In this document: one piece after another, positions 61,848-64,000 of the stretch
How positions within the stretch are numbered: position 1 is the first letter of the stretch
Layout: each line of letters opens with the position of its first letter
From: Eutrophosalina sp902522775
Lineage (GTDB): Bacteria > Bacteroidota > Bacteroidia > Flavobacteriales > Flavobacteriaceae
NCBI GenBank assembly: GCA_902522775.1
Contig: CABYWQ010000002.1
Span: 62,001-126,000, forward strand
DNA length: 64,000 nt
Direction of reading: 5' to 3'
The notes under the pieces: model-generated
What the model was told of the DNA's origin: nothing
The model's database searches: none
The model's input: only the letters and a program-made list of their open reading frames with translations
Position numbers and translations under genes: made by a program

Positions 61848-63059
61848 TTAACACTTCTTTTTAAGCTTTGCTAAATAAAATCCATCATAACCCGAATCAT
61901 GTGGACTTATTTTTTTTTCTTCAATAATTTTAAATTTTTTTCCAAATTCATTGTTCAAGAACAAAGCAATTTGTTTTTCATTTTCAGATGGGAAAATTGA
62001 GCATGTAACATATAGCATTATACCATTATTACTTACAAGTTTACTGTAATTATTTAAAATTTTGATTTGATTATTCAATATTCTATTAAAATCCTTTCTA
62101 TTTAACTTCCATTTTGAATCAGGATTTCGTCTTATAACTCCAAATCCTGAACAGGGAGCATCAATTAAAACTCTATCAAATTTTTCTCTATTCTTTTTTA
62201 TAAACTTATTGTCAATAATCTTTGTGGTAATATTATGAATTCCATTTCTTTTAGCTCTTTTTTTTAGCTCTAGTAGTTTAAATTCATGAATATCTGTTGC
62301 AACTATATTCCCTTTGTTATTAAGTATACTCGCAATGTGAAGAGCTTTACCACCTGCACCAGCACATGCATCTAAAATTTTATGCTTTGTATTAACATCC
62401 AAAAATTCAGCTACAAGCTGTGATGATGCATCTTGTAACTCAAAAAAACCTAATTTAAATTCAATGGTTTTAAAAATATTTACTCTTTTTATGACTTTTA
62501 AGGCATTTTGGCGATTTGGAATTTCTTCGCAATAAATATTTTGGTTATATAGTTTTTTAATAAGATTTTTTTTTGTTGTTTTTAACGTATTGACTCTAAG
62601 AACTAAATCAGCTTTATTATTCATTGAGCTTATCTCTTTTTCCCATTTTTTTTCACCTAATTCCTCAATTGCTAATTCGTCGATCCAATCAGGAATACTT
62701 TCTCTGTAAACTCTTTTCTTTTCAAGTAAATTTTTAGCCTTTTTTATTTCTTCTGTATTGAATACCCATAATTTTTCAAAATTTGTCTTAGTTTCTGTAT
62801 TAAAGTAAATCCAGAGTGAAATAATTTTCCATATATTTTTTTTTGTATAGCTTAAATTTGAATTAGAAAGCTTATCATAAAGTCTCAAGTATCTAATTAT
62901 ATCATAAGTTACTTCAGCTATAAAACTTCTGTCTCTTGAGCCCCACTTTTTATTTTTCTTGAATATCAGCTCTATTGATTTATGAGCATAATATTCATTA
63001 TTTAATATATTATTTAAACAATCAAAGAGACCATTTAGTAAATTGTGGTGGAGTTTCAA
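61848..63059 (-). CDS. RsmB-type 16S rRNA m5C methyltransferase (NOL1/NOP2/Sun family)
   Basis: A 403-residue SAM-dependent RNA cytosine-C5 methyltransferase. The N-terminal NusB-like helical domain (about 1-150) includes KKWGSRDRSFIAEVTYDIIRY. The catalytic domain has the SAM motif LDACAGAGGKALHIAS, VLIDAPCSGFGVIRRNPDSKW with one catalytic Cys and YVTCSIFPSENEKQI with the other. Start TTG 63059 gives KLHHNLLNGLFD, which aligns with the conserved family N-terminus and has no earlier ATG in frame. The exact target nucleotide is not determined. Confidence 0.88.
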   Translation of the reverse strand: MKLHHNLLNGLFDCLNNILNNEYYAHKSIELIFKKNKKWGSRDRSFIAEVTYDIIRYLRLYDKLSNSNLSYTKKNIWKIISLWIYFNTETKTNFEKLWVFNTEEIKKAKNLLEKKRVYRESIPDWIDELAIEELGEKKWEKEISSMNNKADLVLRVNTLKTTKKNLIKKLYNQNIYCEEIPNRQNALKVIKRVNIFKTIEFKLGFFELQDASSQLVAEFLDVNTKHKILDACAGAGGKALHIASILNNKGNIVATDIHEFKLLELKKRAKRNGIHNITTKIIDNKFIKKNREKFDRVLIDAPCSGFGVIRRNPDSKWKLNRKDFNRILNNQIKILNNYSKLVSNNGIMLYVTCSIFPSENEKQIALFLNNEFGKKFKIIEEKKISPHDSGYDGFYLAKLKKKC

Positions 63060-63085
63060 TTAGAGATAATTTTCTTAAAAATAAA

Positions 63086-63520
63086 CTATTTATTATTTCC
63101 TCTAATCTTATTTATCATTGTAATTCTAAAATCTTCTTCAATTCTTGGGAGTCTCAAAACTTTGTTAACAGATATTATTTTTGATAGTTCTTGCATCATG
63201 CCTTCTCTTATATCAAGTTCATCTCTTTTAATATCATACATTTTTTTAATTAGAGAATTACACTCATCAGAATCAGCCGAGTCATTTTTATAAAGATCTC
63301 TTTTTATTTTTCTGTATGACACCATCTTATCGAAGATTTTCTCTTGAGTTTCAAAATAAATTGAGGTGAATTGCTCTTCACTTTCGGAGTCTAAATTTAA
63401 TTTTTCTAGAATGAATAGTTTTTGAGCTGCTCTATATTGTTCTTTTGACATTCTCTCTCTTTCTTGTGAGAAAGAAAACATAAATAGGAAAAAAAATAAA
63501 AAAGTGATAAAATTTTTCAT
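63086..63520 (-). CDS. Secreted helical protein, CpxP/Spy-like
   Basis: A 144-residue protein with a clear signal peptide (1-18, cleavage near FSQ|E). The rest is a highly charged, all-helical sequence (MSKEQYRAAQKLFILEKL, FETQEKIFDKMVSYRKIKR, IKKMYDIKRDEL). Similar small periplasmic proteins in Bacteroidota resemble the CpxP/Spy/CnrX type and lie beside ECF sigma and anti-sigma genes. It lies 4 bases downstream of the anti-sigma-like gene, so they are one transcription unit. A specific function is not known. Confidence 0.6.
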   Translation of the reverse strand: MKNFITFLFFFLFMFSFSQERERMSKEQYRAAQKLFILEKLNLDSESEEQFTSIYFETQEKIFDKMVSYRKIKRDLYKNDSADSDECNSLIKKMYDIKRDELDIREGMMQELSKIISVNKVLRLPRIEEDFRITMINKIRGNNK

Positions 63521-63524
63521 AGTA

Positions 63525-63941
63525 TTATTCTAAAATTAATAAATCATCTTGATAGGTCATTGTTGAAATTAAATAATCATAACTTTTTGAATTATCAATC
63601 ATATCATTAACACTTATATCATCAGAGTACAATGAATTATATATATCATAATCACTAAATATCAATAGATTCTCATCAAATGAATCTGGCTGATCTGATT
63701 TGATAAACATATTGTATGATAAAAAGAGAAAAATTAAAGATGCAGCTATAGTGCTGATTGCACGAATTTTAAAAACACTTTTATTTTTACTATTTATTTT
63801 AGATAAAGTTAATTTATTAAAATAGCCCTCAGGAACATTAAAGTTTTCCTTAATGCCAGAATTTAAATAGATTTTTTTATTAAAATCACTAAAATAATTT
63901 TCTGGTAACCTAAAATTTTCTTTTTTATTTAGTTTTTTCAT
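63525..63941 (-). CDS. Anti-sigma-like single-pass membrane protein with PEGYF repeats
   Basis: A 138-residue protein with a cytoplasmic N-terminus (1-58), one transmembrane helix (about 59-80, AISTIAASLIFLFLSYNMF) and an acidic extracytoplasmic C-terminus. The cytoplasmic part has two related motifs, NFRLPENYFSDF (9-20) and NFNVPEGYFNKL (33-44), probably an internal duplication. Short proteins of this pattern are found in Bacteroidota beside ECF sigma factors. It is placed between a possible upstream gene and the CpxP-like gene. The anti-sigma role is an inference from topology and context. Confidence 0.55.
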   Translation of the reverse strand: MKKLNKKENFRLPENYFSDFNKKIYLNSGIKENFNVPEGYFNKLTLSKINSKNKSVFKIRAISTIAASLIFLFLSYNMFIKSDQPDSFDENLLIFSDYDIYNSLYSDDISVNDMIDNSKSYDYLISTMTYQDDLLILE

Positions 63942-63998
63942 TTAATATATTGACAATGATTTTATTAAAAGGTTTGATTTGATTTCAATTCTTTTATA
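63942..63998 (-). CDS. C-terminal end of an upstream gene, possibly an ECF sigma factor (partial)
   Basis: One minus-strand frame is open from the window edge to a TAA at 63944-63942, directly before the anti-sigma-like ATG. It reads YKRIEIKSNLLIKSLSIY. The stop/start junction (TAAATG) and the basic C-terminus suit the end of an operon partner. An ECF sigma factor is the usual partner of such genes. Eighteen residues are too few to prove identity. Confidence 0.35.
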   Translation of the reverse strand, partial: YKRIEIKSNLLIKSLSIY

Positions 63999-64000
63999 AT

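Overview
The window is a contiguous piece of a very AT-rich (roughly 30% GC by eye), densely packed bacterial chromosome. Several features place it in Bacteroidota, most likely an uncultured, streamlined marine flavobacterium (family level inferred). These are a SusC/SusD pair, Bacteroidota-type promoter boxes (TAnnTTTG), few Shine-Dalgarno motifs, a zinc-less L36, the order rpoA-rplQ-carA-eno-gltA, a proteorhodopsin with Met at the tuning position beside a blh retinal-forming dioxygenase, and a sigma/anti-sigma-like locus with PEGYF motifs. No phage, insertion sequence, CRISPR array, rRNA or tRNA gene was seen.

Layout. 1-4658 (+): 3' part of the pyruvate dehydrogenase E2 gene, then an SDR oxidoreductase, a SprT-like metalloprotein, a cytidylyltransferase-like protein and a DUF389 membrane protein, all overlapping or nearly so. 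4659-10063 (-): gcvP, a ketoacyl synthase III-like gene, mlaE and mlaF. 10158-11790 (-): purE and purK. 11856-15484 (+): adk, obg, mpl and a YjjG-type HAD phosphatase, facing rlmB (-). 16440-21437 (+): susC-like and susD-like genes ending in a strong terminator.

21570-38298 (+) is a 32-gene ribosomal superoperon (str-S10-spc-alpha). It has a consensus promoter before rpsL and a terminator after rplQ. It includes rpmD and rpmJ, which are short and easily missed, and lacks tuf, adk and map. It is followed by carA, eno, gltA and argS (+). A bidirectional terminator separates argS from a convergent proteorhodopsin gene (-), which is divergent from blh (+). Then come ffh, folD, a VOC-fold protein (-), queE, a DUF1343/NamZ-like gene (-) whose 5' end overlaps a divergent FtsX-like permease gene, and a cystathionine beta-synthase-like gene.

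52261-58092 (-) is a marR-fadN-fadA-fadE fatty-acid beta-oxidation operon with a near-perfect palindrome upstream of marR. It is followed by purL, an RsmB-type rRNA m5C methyltransferase, a CpxP/Spy-like secreted helical protein and an anti-sigma-like membrane protein. The last 57 bases probably hold the end of another gene, perhaps a sigma factor.

Together the genes describe a photoheterotroph. Light-driven proton pumping (proteorhodopsin, with retinal from Blh) sits beside polymer or peptide uptake (SusCD), fatty-acid oxidation, the TCA-cycle entry steps and de novo purine synthesis. I found no convincing new multi-gene system. The most interesting signals are regulatory or architectural: the repeat-bearing proteorhodopsin/blh control region, the MarR-type palindrome, -7 boxes set so close to start codons that mRNAs may be leaderless, a head-to-head coding overlap, a terminator placed just before carA, and hexapeptide repeat tails in L17 and PDH E2.
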